Shown: positions 16,172 through 24,425 of the stretch, piece by piece | How positions within the stretch are numbered: the first letter of the stretch is position 1 | How the letters are laid out: every line of letters starts with the position of its first letter | Origin: Longimicrobiales bacterium | Lineage (GTDB): Bacteria; Gemmatimonadota; Gemmatimonadetes; Longimicrobiales; Gaopeijiaceae | Reading direction: 5' to 3' | DNA: 32,835 bases | NCBI GenBank assembly: GCA_028279425.1 | Contig: JANQNV010000155.1 | Location: 1 to 32,835 of the forward strand | Program-made: the position numbers and the translations under genes | Notes under the pieces: generated by a model | Database searches by the model: none | Seen by the model: only the letters and a program-made list of their open reading frames with translations | Told to the model about the DNA's origin: nothing

Positions 16172-17027
16172 ACAACCCGCTGCACCACTCGCCGTCGCGG
16201 TCGACCGTCGCCGCCTCGAAGCCGAGGTCGAGCGCGCCGGCCGACATGATCGCCCACTCGTCGCACGGCACTCCGGAGAGGATCATCCAGCCTCCGGGAC
16301 GCACGGCCGCCCGGATCCCCGGGAGCAGTCTCTCGAGAATGCCCCGCTGGATGTTGGCCACGACACCGTCGTGAAGCCCGCGGTCGGCCACGTCGTCGGG
16401 ACCGACCTCGGCATGGTGCACCTCGACGCGGTCGCCGACGCCGTTCGCGGCGACGTTGTCTCGCGCAGTAGGGATCGCCAGCGCATCGGCCTCCAGGGCC
16501 GCCACGTGTCCCGCTCCGAGTAGGGCCGCTGCGATCGACAACACGCCCGACCCCGCACCCACGTCGAGAATCCGGTCTCCCGGGCGAACGACGGCGTCGA
16601 GCAGCCGCAGACACCCCCTCGTGGTGCCATGCTCCGCGTTGCCGAAGGCCAGCCCGGGGTCGACGGTGATCACGAGATCGGCCGTCCCCGCCTCGGGATC
16701 GCACCACGATGGCGTGACGATGAGACGCGGTGTGATGCGCCGAGGCTGGAGACCTCGCTTCCATAGTTCGGCCCAGTCGCCGTGCTCCTGCCAACCGACC
16801 TCGACGTCGACGCCACCCGGCGGCAGGAAGGCGGCGACGCGGTCCCGCCAGCTCCGTGGGTCGTCCGTATCGACGTCCCCCGCAGCCAGGTGGGTGACCC
16901 ACCAGCCCTCGTCGTACTGCACCGCCCGACCGCCCAGCGACAGGAGCGCGTCGGCGACGAGCCCCTCGTCGGGCACGCCGTCGCGCGCCCGAGCCCGCAC
17001 CACGAGCCAACGCGCCGGCACGGTCAT
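16152..17027 (-). CDS. prmA: Ribosomal protein L11 methyltransferase PrmA
   Basis: PrmA trimethylates lysines and the N-terminus of ribosomal protein L11 using S-adenosylmethionine. The 291 residues have the N-terminal substrate-binding domain (about 1-95), ending in WAELWKRGLQPRRI. The catalytic domain has ITVDPGLAFGNAEHGTTRGCL, a family signature, and the SAM loop ILDVGAGSGVLSIAAALLGA. The segment VVANIQRGILERLLPGI follows, and the protein closes with LSGVPCDEWAIM. Two details differ from the commonest form: the signature reads GNAEHGTT rather than GTGTHPTT, and NIQ stands where NIL is usual. The ATG at 17027 overlaps the dnaJ stop (ATGA). The order hrcA-dnaJ-prmA is found in several bacterial groups. 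Confidence 0.93.
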   Translation of the reverse strand: MTVPARWLVVRARARDGVPDEGLVADALLSLGGRAVQYDEGWWVTHLAAGDVDTDDPRSWRDRVAAFLPPGGVDVEVGWQEHGDWAELWKRGLQPRRITPRLIVTPSWCDPEAGTADLVITVDPGLAFGNAEHGTTRGCLRLLDAVVRPGDRILDVGAGSGVLSIAAALLGAGHVAALEADALAIPTARDNVAANGVGDRVEVHHAEVGPDDVADRGLHDGVVANIQRGILERLLPGIRAAVRPGGWMILSGVPCDEWAIMSAGALDLGFEAATVDRDGEWCSGLFNRPSG

Positions 17028-18184
17028 CCGCCGGTGAACGCCTCCTTCACGCGCGACCAGAAGCCGCGGCCCTCGTCGTCCTGGATCCGCTCCGGGGCCG
17101 CCTCCTCGACCTCGCGCAGGTCCTCGAAGATCTCTCGCTGCCGGGCGCTCAGATTGCGCGGGGTGAAGACGGCCACACGGACGAGCAGGTCACCCCGAGC
17201 GGACTCCTGAAGATGGGGTAACCCCTGCCCTCGCACCCTCAGCACCGTGCCCCCCTGGATACCGGCAGGAATCGAGAGCTTCACCTGGTCTTGAACCCCC
17301 GCTACACGCACGTCGTCACCAAGCGCCGCCTGCGTGAAGGTGATCGGGAGCTCCGTGATCAGATCCGCGCCCTGGCGGACGAACCGAGGATCGTCTTCGA
17401 CGTCGAGCAGGACGATCACGTCGCCACGCGGGCCGCCGCGGGCGCCGATGCTCCCTTCGCCTCGAAGGGTGATGTAGTTCTCGGAGGTGACGCCCGGAGG
17501 CACCTCGACCTTGATCTCCTTTTCGGAGCGCACGCGACCGTCGCCGTTGCAGCGGGTACACGGCTCCTCGATCAGGCGACCCTCTCCGCCACACCGCCGG
17601 CAGGGCTGGACCGACACCATGCGGCCCATCAGCCCCTGCATGACCACGCGCTCCTCGCCCGCCCCGCCGCAGGTGGGGCATGTGACGGGGATCGTGCCCG
17701 GGGCCGCACCGGATCCTCCACAGGTATCGCATACGTCGAGCACGCCCACCTTCACCGTGCGCGTGACACCCGTCACGACCTCGGGGAGGGTGAGAGGGAG
17801 GCGGATCTTGAGACTCTGACCCTTGCGCGGACCCGACCGCTGGCCGCGGCTCCTCTGCTGTCCGAACAGGTCTCCGAGGCCGCCGAATCCACCGAAGTCC
17901 CGCATGAAGACCTCGATGGCGTCGCTGAAGTCGAAGCCGGGGCCGGGTCCTGCGCCGGGGTGCCCCTTCAGACCCTGTTCCCCGTAGCGATCGTACATCT
18001 GCCGCTTCGCCGGGTCGCGGAGCACCTCGTAGGCCTCGGTGATCTCCTTGAACTTCTCTTCGGCCGCCTTGTCGCCGTCGTTCCGGTCGGGATGGTACTT
18101 CAGGGCGAGCTTGCGATAGGCCTTCTTGATGGCCTCGGCGTCGGCGTCTCGCGACAGGTCGAGGCGCTGATAGAAATCAGACAT
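17024..18184 (-). CDS. dnaJ: Chaperone protein DnaJ
   Basis: DnaJ is the co-chaperone that stimulates DnaK ATPase activity and delivers unfolded proteins. The 386 residues have all type I parts. The J domain (1-70) carries the HPD motif in YHPDRND (31-33). A Gly/Phe-rich linker covers about 71-110. The zinc region has four CxxCxGxG repeats: CDTCGGSG, CPTCGGAG, CRRCGGEG and CTRCNGDG (152-215). The C-terminal substrate-binding domains include GDVIVLLDVEDDPRFVRQGAD. The start ATG 18184 lies 18 nt after hrcA and has no clear Shine-Dalgarno sequence. The genes grpE and dnaK are not adjacent, so the DnaK partner is encoded elsewhere. Confidence 0.97.
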   Translation of the reverse strand: MSDFYQRLDLSRDADAEAIKKAYRKLALKYHPDRNDGDKAAEEKFKEITEAYEVLRDPAKRQMYDRYGEQGLKGHPGAGPGPGFDFSDAIEVFMRDFGGFGGLGDLFGQQRSRGQRSGPRKGQSLKIRLPLTLPEVVTGVTRTVKVGVLDVCDTCGGSGAAPGTIPVTCPTCGGAGEERVVMQGLMGRMVSVQPCRRCGGEGRLIEEPCTRCNGDGRVRSEKEIKVEVPPGVTSENYITLRGEGSIGARGGPRGDVIVLLDVEDDPRFVRQGADLITELPITFTQAALGDDVRVAGVQDQVKLSIPAGIQGGTVLRVRGQGLPHLQESARGDLLVRVAVFTPRNLSARQREIFEDLREVEEAAPERIQDDEGRGFWSRVKEAFTGG

Positions 18185-18202
18185 GCGGGGGAGCGTGGCC
18201 TT

Positions 18203-19279
18203 CTATGAGGGGGTCAGAAGGTCGGAGACCATGCGCGACGTGTAGTCGACGATGGCGATGACCTTCTCGTAGGGCATGCGGGTGGGGCCGATGACGCCGA
18301 TCACACCCTTCATGCCACCGGCGCGATACTCCGCGGTCACGAGGGTGAAATCCGAGAGGAGCTCCGAGCGATGCTCGGCCCCGATGGTGATCTTTAGACC
18401 CCCTCCATGCTCCCGGGATCCAAGGGCCGCAGCGAGCAGATCCCGCCGCTCCGTGAGTTCGATCAGGCTCTTCAGCCGCTCGCCGGTGGTGAACTCCGGC
18501 TGTGAGGCGAGTACGCTGGCCTGACCCAGGTGCACGTGTCCCGCGTCGCCGCTCGACCACTCGACGAGTTCCGCGCCGGACTCCATGAAGATGTTCAGGA
18601 GCTCGCCCGTGGAGTCGTCGCCAGGCGCGGCATCGCGCAGCCGATCCGGGAGCGACGACCGGAGCTCGGCCAGAGTCAGTCCCGCCAGCCGCTCGTTGAG
18701 GAGCATGGCGAGCGTGACCAGGGTGTCCTTGGGCACCTCGCCCGGGAGATCGACATACACGGTACGAATCAGCCCGGATCGAATCGTGGCGACCAGGAGG
18801 ACCGTATCGCTCGACACCTGGATCAGGTCGAGCTTCTCGAGCACGGCATCGTCGAGCTTCGGGACCACGGCGAGGCCCAGTTCGAACGACAGCAGACTGA
18901 GGGCCCGGGTGGCGCGCCGTACCATGCGCTCCACCGCAGAGCTGCCCGAGCCCTCGAGCGCCTGCTGGATGCGCTCCCGCTCCGCCTCGCTCAGGTCGGC
19001 CGGCCGCATCACCTGATCGACGAAGAACCGGTAGGCGAGATCGGTTGGAACGCGCCCCGCCGAAGTATGCGGATGGAAGAGGTACCCCTTCTCTTCGAGG
19101 TCGCTCATCGTGTTGCGCACGGTCGCGGGAGACACACCGAGTCCATGGCGACGAGATACCGTCCGACTCCCCGCCGGCTCGGCCGTGTCGACGTACTGGC
19201 GCACGACGGCCTCGAGAACCTGCCGCTCCCGGGGCGAAAGCCCGTGGATGCGCGGCGACTCGGAGTCGGATTCGTGCAT
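18203..19279 (-). CDS. hrcA: Heat-inducible transcription repressor HrcA
   Basis: HrcA represses chaperone genes by binding CIRCE operators and is kept active by GroEL. The 358 residues match the family length. The N-terminal winged helix contains LSPRERQVLEAVVRQYVDT, GSRTVSRRHGLGVSPATVRN and MSDLEEKGYLFHPHTSAGRVPT, which is diagnostic when read across residues 57-79. The C-terminal GAF-like part ends in IGVIGPTRMPYEKVIAIVDY. The start is ATG 19279, with GGGAG 7 nt upstream. It lies 78 nt after hemW. No CIRCE element (TTAGCACTC-N9-GAGTGCTAA) is visible before it or elsewhere in the window, so its own operon may not be under classic autocontrol. Confidence 0.96.
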   Translation of the reverse strand: MHESDSESPRIHGLSPRERQVLEAVVRQYVDTAEPAGSRTVSRRHGLGVSPATVRNTMSDLEEKGYLFHPHTSAGRVPTDLAYRFFVDQVMRPADLSEAERERIQQALEGSGSSAVERMVRRATRALSLLSFELGLAVVPKLDDAVLEKLDLIQVSSDTVLLVATIRSGLIRTVYVDLPGEVPKDTLVTLAMLLNERLAGLTLAELRSSLPDRLRDAAPGDDSTGELLNIFMESGAELVEWSSGDAGHVHLGQASVLASQPEFTTGERLKSLIELTERRDLLAAALGSREHGGGLKITIGAEHRSELLSDFTLVTAEYRAGGMKGVIGVIGPTRMPYEKVIAIVDYTSRMVSDLLTPS

Positions 19280-19321
19280 GCGTACGCTCCCTCTGTCGAC
19301 TCGATCGGCCCCCCGTCGAGA

Positions 19322-19339
19322 CCGATCCAGGAAGATCGG
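19322..19339. repeat. Short inverted repeat in the hemW-hrcA gap
   Basis: CCGATC and GATCGG flank a 6-nt loop in the 78-bp gap before hrcA. On the minus strand no T-run follows, so it is not a standard terminator. It does not match CIRCE. It could be a weak RNA hairpin or chance in GC-rich DNA. Confidence 0.25.
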
Positions 19340-19357
19340 AGCCGAGCCGTCGATGGG

Positions 19358-20551
19358 TCAACTGCTCGGGTCGCCGTCGGGCGAGCCCCCGGCCCGGCAC
19401 GAGGGATCCCGATCACAGGCCCGATCGAGCTCGACGGTCAGCCGATCCAGCGTGAGCCAGCCTACGGGCGACAACACGATGCGACCGTCGCCTTCATGGG
19501 CCCGCCCGTCGGCCTTCCAGGCCTCGACGACGCGCGCGCACGCCCCGTCGGGCCCCCAGAAGACCGGCAATCCGGCCGAGGTGCGGAGGCCCAGCCAGAT
19601 GGTTTCGAGGCGTCGGGCCTGGGGATCGAGGCTCTCTCGATCGGCAATCGCGGATCGGCCGTCCAATGCGGCCGCCCGATAGTCTTCCCACTCCCGGGTA
19701 TTCCACCGCCGTTCGGTCCCGGTGAAGCTGTGCGCGCCATTGCCGAGGCCGAGATAGGCGGACCCGTTCCAGTACGCGCTGTTGTGGCGGGACCGATGGC
19801 CGGGCCGGGCGAAGCTGGACACCTCGTAGTGCTCGTACCCCTCGGCGCGGAGGCGCTCACTCGCCTCCAGGAACTCCTCGGCGTAGCGACCGTCGTCGGC
19901 CATGACGATGCGCCCCTCGGCTACACCCCGCCCGAGCGGTGTGGCCGACTCGGCGGTGAGCCCGTACAGGCTGAGGTGGGGCACGTCGAGCGCCAGCACC
20001 CGATCGAGATCGTAGGCCCAGTCGCGCTCGACCCCGTCCGGAAGCCCGAAGATCAGATCGACGCTGATCTCGGTGAAGCCGGCCTCCCGCGCCGTCTCCA
20101 GCGCGCGCGCCGATCCCTCGGCTCCGTGGAGTCGGCCCATCCACCGCAGCACCGTGTCCTGGAAGCTCTGCGTGCCGAACGAGAGACGATTCACCCCGGA
20201 CGCCCGCCAGCCTCTCCCGACCTCGGGCGTGAAGCTCTCCGGGTTGGCCTCGGCGGTCCATTCCGACCGGTCGGGATCGATGCGTTCCACCCCGACGACG
20301 TCGGCCAGGGCGGCCATCGCGTCGGGGCCCAGCAACGAGGGAGTCCCACCCCCGACGTACAGGGTGTCGAGGGTCGAGGCGACCTCGAAGCGCCCCTCGG
20401 CCGCCACCCACCGCCACTCCGCCGCCAGCGCTTCGGCCCAGGGCGAAGGGGTGGCCGCCGACCGCACCGACACTGCGAAGTCGCAATAGAAGCAGCGCCG
20501 CGCGCAGAAGGGTGCGTGGACGTAGATCGACGAGACGGCGACGCCGTTCAC
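19358..20551 (-). CDS. hemW: Radical SAM heme chaperone HemW
   Basis: HemW is a radical SAM protein that binds heme and is thought to deliver it to respiratory enzymes. It was long annotated as oxygen-independent coproporphyrinogen oxidase. The 397 residues begin SSIYVHAPFCARRCFYCDF, with the iron-sulfur cysteines Cys16, Cys20 and Cys23 in CxxxCxxC. The residue after the cluster is Asp-Phe rather than the extra Cys of true HemN, which supports HemW. Other family segments are LDTLYVGGGTPSLL, EANPESFTPE, GVNRLSFGTQSFQD and SVDLIFGLP. The C-terminal HemN-type domain includes AYWNGSAYLGLGNGAHSF. The start is GTG 20551, which overlaps the dprA stop (GTGA). Confidence 0.94.
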   Translation of the reverse strand: MNGVAVSSIYVHAPFCARRCFYCDFAVSVRSAATPSPWAEALAAEWRWVAAEGRFEVASTLDTLYVGGGTPSLLGPDAMAALADVVGVERIDPDRSEWTAEANPESFTPEVGRGWRASGVNRLSFGTQSFQDTVLRWMGRLHGAEGSARALETAREAGFTEISVDLIFGLPDGVERDWAYDLDRVLALDVPHLSLYGLTAESATPLGRGVAEGRIVMADDGRYAEEFLEASERLRAEGYEHYEVSSFARPGHRSRHNSAYWNGSAYLGLGNGAHSFTGTERRWNTREWEDYRAAALDGRSAIADRESLDPQARRLETIWLGLRTSAGLPVFWGPDGACARVVEAWKADGRAHEGDGRIVLSPVGWLTLDRLTVELDRACDRDPSCRAGGSPDGDPSS

Positions 20552-21621
20552 GGTTCGAGCCGCCGCAGGACGCCCCCGTGTTCGCGTGCGATCCGTCCGC
20601 CGATCTCGAGTCGCGTCAGCGCCCGGAGTACGGTGACCGTCGGCAGGTCGAGCCGCCCCACGAGCCCCTCCACCGTAGCGGGCCCGGCGGAAAGGGCGTC
20701 GAACACGAGCCGCGCCGACGGATCGTGAATCGGGGGCAACGGGGTCTCGGCGAGAAGGGCACCGATCGCCCCGACCCGATCCAGCACGTCCTGGAGTTCG
20801 AGCACCGGCGCACACCCGTCGCGGATCAGCTGGTTGGAGCCGCGATGCCCCGGCCGGTCGATCGGACCCGGGACCGCGGCAACCTCACGACCGAGGCGCC
20901 GGGCGTGAGCCGCCGTACTCAGCGCCCCGCTCCGCTCCCCCGCCTCCACGACGACCACCAGGTGCGCCAGCGCGGCGATGATCCGGTTCCTGCGCGGGAA
21001 GTGGAACGCACGGGCGGGCGTCCCCGGCGCCCACTCGCTCACGATCGACCCCCCCGTGGAGAGGATCTTCCGGTACAGACGCCGATGCGACGTCGGGCGG
21101 GCGCGTTCGACCCCGCCCCCGAGGACCGCGAGGGTGTAGCCCCCTTGCTCGAGAGCTCCGGCATGCGCCTCTCCGTCGACGCCGAGGGCCATGCCCGAGA
21201 CGACGGGAATCCCTTGGCGCGCCAGGCCGCGCGCGAGATCGCGCGCCGCACGTCGACCGTACTCCGACGCCCGCCTCGAGCCGACGATGGCGACTCCGAG
21301 AGCGGAATCGGGCACCATGGCCCCGCGCACGAAAACGACCGGTGGTGGATCCGGGAGGTTTCGCAGCGCGGCGGGGTAGTGGCCGTGGTGCCACCCGACG
21401 GCCCGAATCCCCCGTCGGCGGCAGGCTTCCAGGACCCGATCCGCAACCTCGTCGGGGACCACCGTCGCCCTGTGGAGACCGAGAAGGGGGGACGCGCGTG
21501 GATGCTCGAGCAGGGCGTTCGCCGACCCGACGGCGTCGATCGCCTCGCGGAGACGGGTCGGGCCCACGCCCTCGGTGTGCACCCATCGGATCAGGGCGCG
21601 CAGCTCGCCGTCCTCGGCCAC
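20548..21621 (-). CDS. dprA: DNA-processing protein DprA
   Basis: DprA protects incoming single-stranded DNA during natural transformation and loads RecA. The 357 residues contain a short N-terminal helical part (ALIRWVHTEGVGPTRLREAI). The Rossmann-like core follows, with VAIVGSRRASEYGRRAARDL, VVSGMALGVDGEAHAGAL, TLAVLGGGVERARPTSHR, GSIVSEWAPGTPARAFHFPR and RNRIIAALAHLVVVVEAGER. A C-terminal winged helix (about 295-357) carries GLVGRLDLPTVTVLRALTRL. The start is GTG 21621, with GAGGAG 6 nt upstream and about 50 nt after obgE. The gene hints at competence, but no other com gene is present in the window. Confidence 0.95.
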   Translation of the reverse strand: MAEDGELRALIRWVHTEGVGPTRLREAIDAVGSANALLEHPRASPLLGLHRATVVPDEVADRVLEACRRRGIRAVGWHHGHYPAALRNLPDPPPVVFVRGAMVPDSALGVAIVGSRRASEYGRRAARDLARGLARQGIPVVSGMALGVDGEAHAGALEQGGYTLAVLGGGVERARPTSHRRLYRKILSTGGSIVSEWAPGTPARAFHFPRRNRIIAALAHLVVVVEAGERSGALSTAAHARRLGREVAAVPGPIDRPGHRGSNQLIRDGCAPVLELQDVLDRVGAIGALLAETPLPPIHDPSARLVFDALSAGPATVEGLVGRLDLPTVTVLRALTRLEIGGRIAREHGGVLRRLEP

Positions 21622-21671
21622 CGAGCGCTCCTCACGCGCCCCGGTCGTCGAGGCCCCACCCGCCGCTTCGT

Positions 21672-22706
21672 TCAGCTCCACGGGTCGGCGGAAGCCTCTT
21701 CGGCGCTCGTCTCGGCCTCCTCGGCGCGGCGCGAGCGATCCGCCTGCTCCCACAGCGCCTCGAGGAGCTCCGGGAGCCCTCGACGGCTGACGGACGACGC
21801 CACGAACTGGCCCCAGGCGGAGGGTGCCTCGACGCGGGGGGGGTCGCGGTCGCCGAGAAGGTCGGCCTTGGTCAGCACGAGGCAGTGGGGCTTCGCGGCG
21901 AGCGCGGGCGAGTAGTTGGCCAATTCGTCTCGAAGGCGGTCGTAGTCCGACTGGGGTGTCTCGGAGTCGAGCGGTACCATGAGCGCGAGGGTCCGGGTGC
22001 GCTCCACATGGCGAAGGAACTGGTGCCCCAGCCCCTTCCCCTCGTGGGCCCCCTCGATGATCCCCGGAATGTCGGCGATCACGAAGGTGCGGAAGCCCGA
22101 CATGTCGACCACCCCCAGGTTCGGCTTCAGCGTCGTGAAGGGGTACGCGGCGATCTTCGGGCGCGCTCGGGACACCGACGACAGGAACGTGGACTTGCCG
22201 GCGTTCGGCTCCCCGACGAGTCCGACGTCGGCAATGAGCTTGAGCTCCAGCTCCACCCGGCGCTCCTCGCCCTCGGCGCCCGGTTCCCATCGTCGAGGCG
22301 CCTGATGGGTGGCCGTGGCGAAGCGGGCGTTGCCGCGCCCCCCACGCCCCCCCTTGGCGATCACCAGGCGATCGCCTTCCTCCAGCAATTCCCCGAGGAC
22401 CTCCTCCGACTCGGCGTCGCGGGCGACCGTACCGGGCGGAACCTTGAGCTCCAGGTGCGCGCCACTCCGGCCCGTCTTGTTGCTCCCCATGCCGTGCTGG
22501 CCGCGCTCGGCCTTGTAGTGCCGCCGGTAGGAGTAGTCCAACAAGGTGGTCAGCTGTCCGTCGGCGACGAGGATCACATCACCGCCGCGACCGCCATCAC
22601 CTCCGTTCGGTCCCCCTCTCGGCACTCCACTCTCGCGACGGAACGACTCGGCGCCCGACCCTCCCGTACCCGCCGCGACCTCGATGACCGCACGATCGAC
22701 GAACAT
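21672..22706 (-). CDS. obgE: GTPase Obg (CgtA)
   Basis: Obg is an essential GTPase that acts in 50S ribosomal subunit maturation. The 344 residues begin with the glycine-rich Obg fold (1-158), including GPNGGDGGRGGDVILVAD and AKGGRGGRGNARFA. The G domain has the P-loop VGLVGEPNAGKST (164-173), the switch region AAYPFTTLKPNLG, G3 ADIPGIIEGAHEGKGLG and G4 LTKAD (278-282). The C-terminal OCT domain seen in some relatives is absent; only a short acidic tail follows. The ATG at 22706 has a strong AGGAG upstream and sits 1 nt after the stop of the preceding gene. The usual partners rplU and rpmA are not upstream here. Confidence 0.97.
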   Translation of the reverse strand: MFVDRAVIEVAAGTGGSGAESFRRESGVPRGGPNGGDGGRGGDVILVADGQLTTLLDYSYRRHYKAERGQHGMGSNKTGRSGAHLELKVPPGTVARDAESEEVLGELLEEGDRLVIAKGGRGGRGNARFATATHQAPRRWEPGAEGEERRVELELKLIADVGLVGEPNAGKSTFLSSVSRARPKIAAYPFTTLKPNLGVVDMSGFRTFVIADIPGIIEGAHEGKGLGHQFLRHVERTRTLALMVPLDSETPQSDYDRLRDELANYSPALAAKPHCLVLTKADLLGDRDPPRVEAPSAWGQFVASSVSRRGLPELLEALWEQADRSRRAEEAETSAEEASADPWS

Positions 22707-22707
22707 C

Positions 22708-23370
22708 TCACCCCTCTCCTGAACGTGTAGACTCCCGCCTCTCGAAACGCGCGCGAACTCGCGTCCAGACGTCGGCGGCCTGCTCCCGGAGTTCCGGCGG
22801 GGTCGCCACCTCGACGGACTCGGCTTCCGCCAGAGCCAGGTGCAGGGCCGCTTCGACCTCCTCGGCCGAGGCGCCGGCATGGAGGGCGCCCCGCAGATGG
22901 GAGTGCAGTTGCCGGGGCGCATTCTGCACCGCGAGGAGCGCGACGATACACAGCTCCCGTCGTTCGAGCGCCAGCCCCGGACGCCCGATCACCTTGCCGT
23001 ACCCCTCGGTCAGCATCCACCGGTCGACATCGGGATGGAGGGCCGAGACGTTGTCGCGCAGCCCCTCGTAGGCACGCCCATACACGGTGCGGCACGCGAG
23101 TTCTCCGCGCGTCGCCCACCCCTCCGGATCGAAGCCCTCGTCGCTGGGGGCGAGGTCCGGGCGCACCTCTCTCCACTGCCGCAACGCGTTCAGCGCCCCG
23201 GGAAAGCCGATGAAGAGGTAGCTCTGGAGGATCGCCTCCTCCACCTCGGTCGAAGCGGTGACCGCATCCGCCTCGGCCAACCGCTCGGCGATCCTCGGTG
23301 GGCGCTGGAGGCCGACGGCTGCCGACAAGCGGACCAGCGCCGCCACGTCGGGCGCGAGCCTACTCGCCAC
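22708..23370 (-). CDS. Carboxymuconolactone decarboxylase (CMD) family-like protein
   Basis: This all-helical protein of 220 residues resembles the CMD/AhpD superfamily. The recognisable part is ERRELCIVALLAVQNAPRQL followed by HSHLRGALHAGASAEEVEAALHLA, the typical helix-turn-helix with His and the GAS-EEV motif. The CxxC pair of AhpD peroxidase partners is absent, so a thiol-based peroxidase role is unlikely. The start is GTG 23370, with GGAGA about 6 nt upstream, and it overlaps the asparaginase end by 11 bp. It also sits 1 nt before obgE. Coupling to an asparaginase gene is unusual. The substrate is unknown. Confidence 0.75.
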   Translation of the reverse strand: MASRLAPDVAALVRLSAAVGLQRPPRIAERLAEADAVTASTEVEEAILQSYLFIGFPGALNALRQWREVRPDLAPSDEGFDPEGWATRGELACRTVYGRAYEGLRDNVSALHPDVDRWMLTEGYGKVIGRPGLALERRELCIVALLAVQNAPRQLHSHLRGALHAGASAEEVEAALHLALAEAESVEVATPPELREQAADVWTRVRARFERRESTRSGEG

Positions 23371-24394
23371 GCGCCGTCTCCACGAGTGCGGCGACGCCGA
23401 AATCGGCCTCCAGCCGCCCCGCGTCCTCGCCACGGGTGTTGTAGACGGTCGGTCGCCGGAACGGTGCGACGGCGTCGTCGCTGCTCGGCTCCGTCAGCCC
23501 GAGCGCGTCCAGGATGCGAACCAGGGCCACGTCGGCGGCCCGCCACCCGCCGTCTTCGACCTTCAGCGCGAGCCCCCACCCCGTGGCCGGCATGCCGGCC
23601 CCGTACACGCCCTCGGCACCGACCTTGGCGAACACGGCCCCCCCCGTCGCTCCCATGACGGCCGTATCGAGTCGGTCCACCCCCGCCACCATCTCCGGGT
23701 GTCGCGTCATGGCCCCGACCACGCGACCGGCGGCGCCGTCGGCAGAGGAAGCAGCGGCCAACCGGGCGAAGGCAACGGAGATGCGGTCGAGGGGGGTCCG
23801 GAAGCACACCACGCCACAGCCGTCGACGCCCGTTTCGAGGTCGTCGATCGGCAGACCCGTCCAGCGCGCGACCTCGCGGGTCACCCGCTCCTGGACCGGG
23901 TGGGTCGGCCGATGATAGTCGCCGGTCGGCCATCCGTGGTGCACGGCCAGCGCGAGCATGCCCGCATGTTTCCCCGAGCAGTTGCTGTCGAGGGCATCGG
24001 GCCGTCGCCCCTCGTCTGCGATCCGGACCCCCTCCTCGGGGCGGAGCGGGGGGTGGCCGCCGCACGCCAGCGCCGAGCGATCGAGCCCGACACGGTGGAG
24101 CAGTGCCTCGGCCACCGACCGGTGTCGTGCCTCCGAGTTGTGCGACGCACAACACAAGGCCAGTTCTTCATCGCTCATTTCGAATCGATCCACGACGCCG
24201 TCGTCCACGAGGGGCAGCGCCTGAAAGGGCTTCGCGGCCGACCGGAAGAAGGTGGGCCACTCCGGCTCACCCATCGACCAGACCACCTGCCCGCGTTCAT
24301 CGGTGACCACCGCGTGCACGCGATGCACCGATTCGATCCAGCCGCCCCGTCGGAGCAGCACTCGACCTGCGGGATTGTGCGAATTCTGGGACAT
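23360..24394 (-). CDS. L-asparaginase, Rhizobium etli ReAV type (class 3)
   Basis: The protein hydrolyses asparagine to aspartate and ammonia. Its 344 residues belong to the asparaginase II family typified by ReAV of Rhizobium etli, unrelated to the E. coli enzymes. The key residues known from ReAV are all visible at a constant offset of four: FRSAAKPFQ gives Ser52 and Lys55, CCASHNSE gives Ser84, NCSGKHAGM gives the zinc ligands Cys139 and Lys142, and VDGCGVV gives Cys193. The start ATG 24394 has no strong Shine-Dalgarno sequence and lies 31 nt after the permease gene. No signal peptide is seen, so it is cytosolic. Activity is inferred from intact motifs, and a related amidase is possible. 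Confidence 0.88.
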   Translation of the reverse strand: MSQNSHNPAGRVLLRRGGWIESVHRVHAVVTDERGQVVWSMGEPEWPTFFRSAAKPFQALPLVDDGVVDRFEMSDEELALCCASHNSEARHRSVAEALLHRVGLDRSALACGGHPPLRPEEGVRIADEGRRPDALDSNCSGKHAGMLALAVHHGWPTGDYHRPTHPVQERVTREVARWTGLPIDDLETGVDGCGVVCFRTPLDRISVAFARLAAASSADGAAGRVVGAMTRHPEMVAGVDRLDTAVMGATGGAVFAKVGAEGVYGAGMPATGWGLALKVEDGGWRAADVALVRILDALGLTEPSSDDAVAPFRRPTVYNTRGEDAGRLEADFGVAALVETARGE

Positions 24395-24425
24395 GCCGGG
24401 GCGCGGCGGAATGGAGGCGTGGGAC

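Noticed and set aside
19280..19357. CIRCE operator before hrcA
   Set aside because: No TTAGCACTC/GAGTGCTAA pair is present; the only inverted repeat there is a short CCGATC/GATCGG.
19358..20551. True oxygen-independent coproporphyrinogen oxidase (HemN)
   Set aside because: The iron-sulfur motif is CxxxCxxC followed by Asp-Phe, lacking the extra cysteine of HemN, so HemW is the better call.
24368..24394. Possible second Rex-like site (TTGTGCGAATTC) at the asparaginase start
   Set aside because: Only one half-site matches and there is no inverted repeat; it is coding sequence.
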